Part shown: positions 62,283 to 64,000 of the stretch, piece after piece
Layout: each line of letters begins with the position of its first letter
Position numbering within the stretch: the stretch's first letter is position 1
Assembly: GCF_000003815.2 (NCBI RefSeq)
Contig: NC_049986.1
Span: 13,575,805 to 13,639,804 of the forward strand
Length of the DNA: 64,000 nt
From: Branchiostoma floridae
Lineage: Eukaryota > Chordata > Leptocardii > Amphioxiformes > Branchiostomatidae
Reading direction: 5' to 3'
Notes under the pieces: generated by a model
Told to the model about the DNA's origin: nothing
What the model saw: only the letters and a program-made list of their open reading frames with translations
The model's database searches: none
Program-made: the position numbers and the translations under genes

Positions 62283-62780
62283 ACCTAAAAAGTAACTTAG
62301 ATGGAAGGCACTGTCAAAGTTTGAGTCACTGGAAGTGAGAGATTCTCCCCAAGTTGTCTTCCTGCCAGGTCTGCACAGTTCACTGTCTCCACATTTGTTG
62401 TCCTTGACAAAGAGGATGTCAGGTCCTCTTTGTGGTGGTTCCTGATGGTTACTTTTGGTCTCTTGAAACCTCCTAGGATTACAATGTTGTCAACACTTAG
62501 CAGTAAGTGGGTCATCCTGTCCATGTTACCCTGGAATAACCAACATTGCTTCATCTGGGATAAGTGCCAGGAGGCTGAAGTCTTATGAAAATAACTGGGG
62601 CAGCCAGTCTTTGCTTACAAAGGAAAAGTGTGAGTCACATTTCACCAGCAGTTTCTTTCGATGCAGAAGAAAGTAGAGATAAGGGTTGTCACCAAGTGCA
62701 CCCTTGTACATGCCAAAAGGGCAGAGGTAGCATGCAGTGATGTGTTTGGTAAGGTCTTTTCTGAGGTACAAGGTTTAAGG
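62283..62780 (-). mobile_element. Decayed LINE endonuclease fragment (possible)
   Basis: Two minus-strand frames in the right order recall the APE-type endonuclease of LINE ORF2. The first (62771-62583) has YLRKDLTKHITACYL, like the YVRKDL segment. The second (62554-62297) has LLSVDNIVILGGFKRPKV, like the DNVVILGDFNxPxI motif with the catalytic Asp and Asn changed to Gly and Lys. Stops and frame changes separate them. If correct this is a dead copy. The resemblance is short and could be chance. Confidence 0.4.
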
Positions 62781-63149
62781 GGATGGTTCATATTCTGACC
62801 TACTGGTCACCAGAGTTCAGAATCATGAAATGTAGGCTACTGGTCGTTGTTTGTTTGTCTGTTCCACAAAACCTGTAAATCACCGTTATGCGTAACACAC
62901 CAGTAAGTACTAGCTGCATCAGACCAAACTGATGGGTCTGACAGGTCTGATTCACTCACATTGGGAAGGCTGGTTCAAGGATCCCTACTCTTTTTGATAA
63001 GTTCTTTGATGGGTTCTTTAACATGCTCGAGGTGTGACTTAATCCTAAAACATGGAACCTTCTGCTTTACATCGAAGAGGAAATCCCTAACCAGAGTAGA
63101 TACTCAAATTCACCTGAGTAGTGTGAGGAAGCAGGTGTTGATTGCAATT

Positions 63150-63200
63150 CTGAACGGCATAACAGTGAAACCTGCCAGGGATTCAAACCCAGAAGCATTT
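63150..63200 (-). mobile_element. B-box-like motif, possible SINE head
   Basis: On the minus strand CTGGGTTTGAATCCCTGG matches the pol III B box. No A box or cloverleaf was found nearby, so only a relic of a tRNA-derived element is suggested. Confidence 0.25.
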
Positions 63201-64000
63201 AATTCCAAGTGAACTACCCTAGCAACAAGTTTCATACTAAGGGATTCAGAACTTAGAAGAACTACACAGTTTGGAGCAGTTCAGATGACTGTTTTTAGAT
63301 GTTTTGGCTTCTATTTCATGGTAGGAACACAATGTAATTCTTGTGCCACTTTGTTGCCTAGTTTTTCATCAAGGTATAGAGTCATTCTGGCCATTTGCTC
63401 CTATTGGTAGAGTACAAAGACTTACAAGCTCATCAGTTATCCACAAAGAAAAAAAAGAACTATTTTGATAGACTCGCATAACTTTGTTCCTAAAACGATA
63501 TGTACAACTATTTGAATACAATTACATATAATAAGGATTTTCTCTGTATTTGAGATCTGCAGAACTACTAAGCCTGAAAAAATCCAGAAACCTCCCAGAA
63601 AGTGACTGGCAGCTCTCCTCCTGTGGCAGAAGCGATGATCTCTTAACCCAAGCAGTGGGGTAATCTGTTTGATTCACTGCTACAATCTGTTCTTATCAGA
63701 CTTTATACAAAACAGGAAACTATTTCACCACCAGTACTGCAGGATGGTGCCAAGGGTTGACGACAGTGGTTCATCTGTCCAAGTCACTGCTATTAAAGGC
63801 TCTTCTGTCAGTCTTCTGTTGACATTCACAAGTAGTCATGGGTCGAAAGTTTCTAAGTGACTGTTCAAAAGTCACCAGACGAGTGATTATGTATTTGTTA
63901 TCAGGCACAAACTTCAGCATCAAATAATACGAACATGCTACATCCTCAAGGAACTTGTGGTATAGAGGTTGTACTTAAGAAAATCCATTTTTATAGTTCA

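Larger units (their letters stand above)
58612..64000 (+). other. Intron 1 of the secreted-protein gene (runs off the window)
   Basis: AT-rich sequence with no recognisable exon. It contains transposon debris: an endonuclease-like relic (62283-62780) and a B-box-like motif at about 63175. That it is one intron is inferred from the unspliced donor at 58612 and the lack of another gene. Confidence 0.5.

Overview
This is eukaryotic, intron-rich animal DNA, most likely from a lancelet (Branchiostoma). Six genes can be rebuilt exon by exon from GT/AG splice junctions. Their proteins are close to the human orthologues (UBL5 is exactly 73 residues; POLR1H, PPP1R11 and DHX33 are near human length). 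The background is AT-rich, full of TACATGTA-type words, and littered with short inverted-repeat elements. The species is an inference from these traits, not proven. Four runs of N (14502-14601, 15891-16168, 24994-25093, 45486-45585) show it is a draft scaffold.

The left 26 kb is a compact block of conserved genes. DHX33 (minus, 1914-9715) and UBL5 (plus, 11219-13776) diverge from a shared upstream region. UBL5 and ETFB (minus, 15000-17709) converge. ETFB and PPP1R11 (plus, 18113-19598) diverge across about 400 bp. PPP1R11 and POLR1H (minus, 20489-21659) converge, with probably overlapping 3' ends. SPACA9 (minus, 23468-26113) follows. The products are mainly housekeeping: an RNA helicase, a spliceosomal ubiquitin-like modifier, a mitochondrial flavoprotein subunit, a PP1 inhibitor, an RNA polymerase I subunit and a ciliary microtubule protein. 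They are not one pathway. PPP1R11 next to POLR1H repeats a linkage known from the human MHC class I region.

From 26.1 to 58.4 kb I see no convincing protein-coding gene. This 32 kb stretch holds small inverted-repeat transposons, a SINE relic, simple repeats, a few GC-rich promoter-like patches and isolated splice-flanked candidate exons. At 58512 a new plus-strand gene begins with a signal-peptide exon; its first intron fills the rest of the window, so the gene cannot be named.

Repeats are the main accessory content: the 3' tail of a non-LTR retrotransposon (about 903-1336), a GAGT minisatellite in DHX33 intron 1, a tandem repeat of about 260 bp in UBL5 intron 3, a near-perfect hairpin at 14350-14405, an 850-bp Harbinger-like element at 23875-24724, two MITE-like elements, several tRNA-derived SINE relics and a decayed endonuclease fragment at about 62.3-62.8 kb. 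I found no CRISPR array, operon or recognisably new biochemical system. The most interesting observations are structural.
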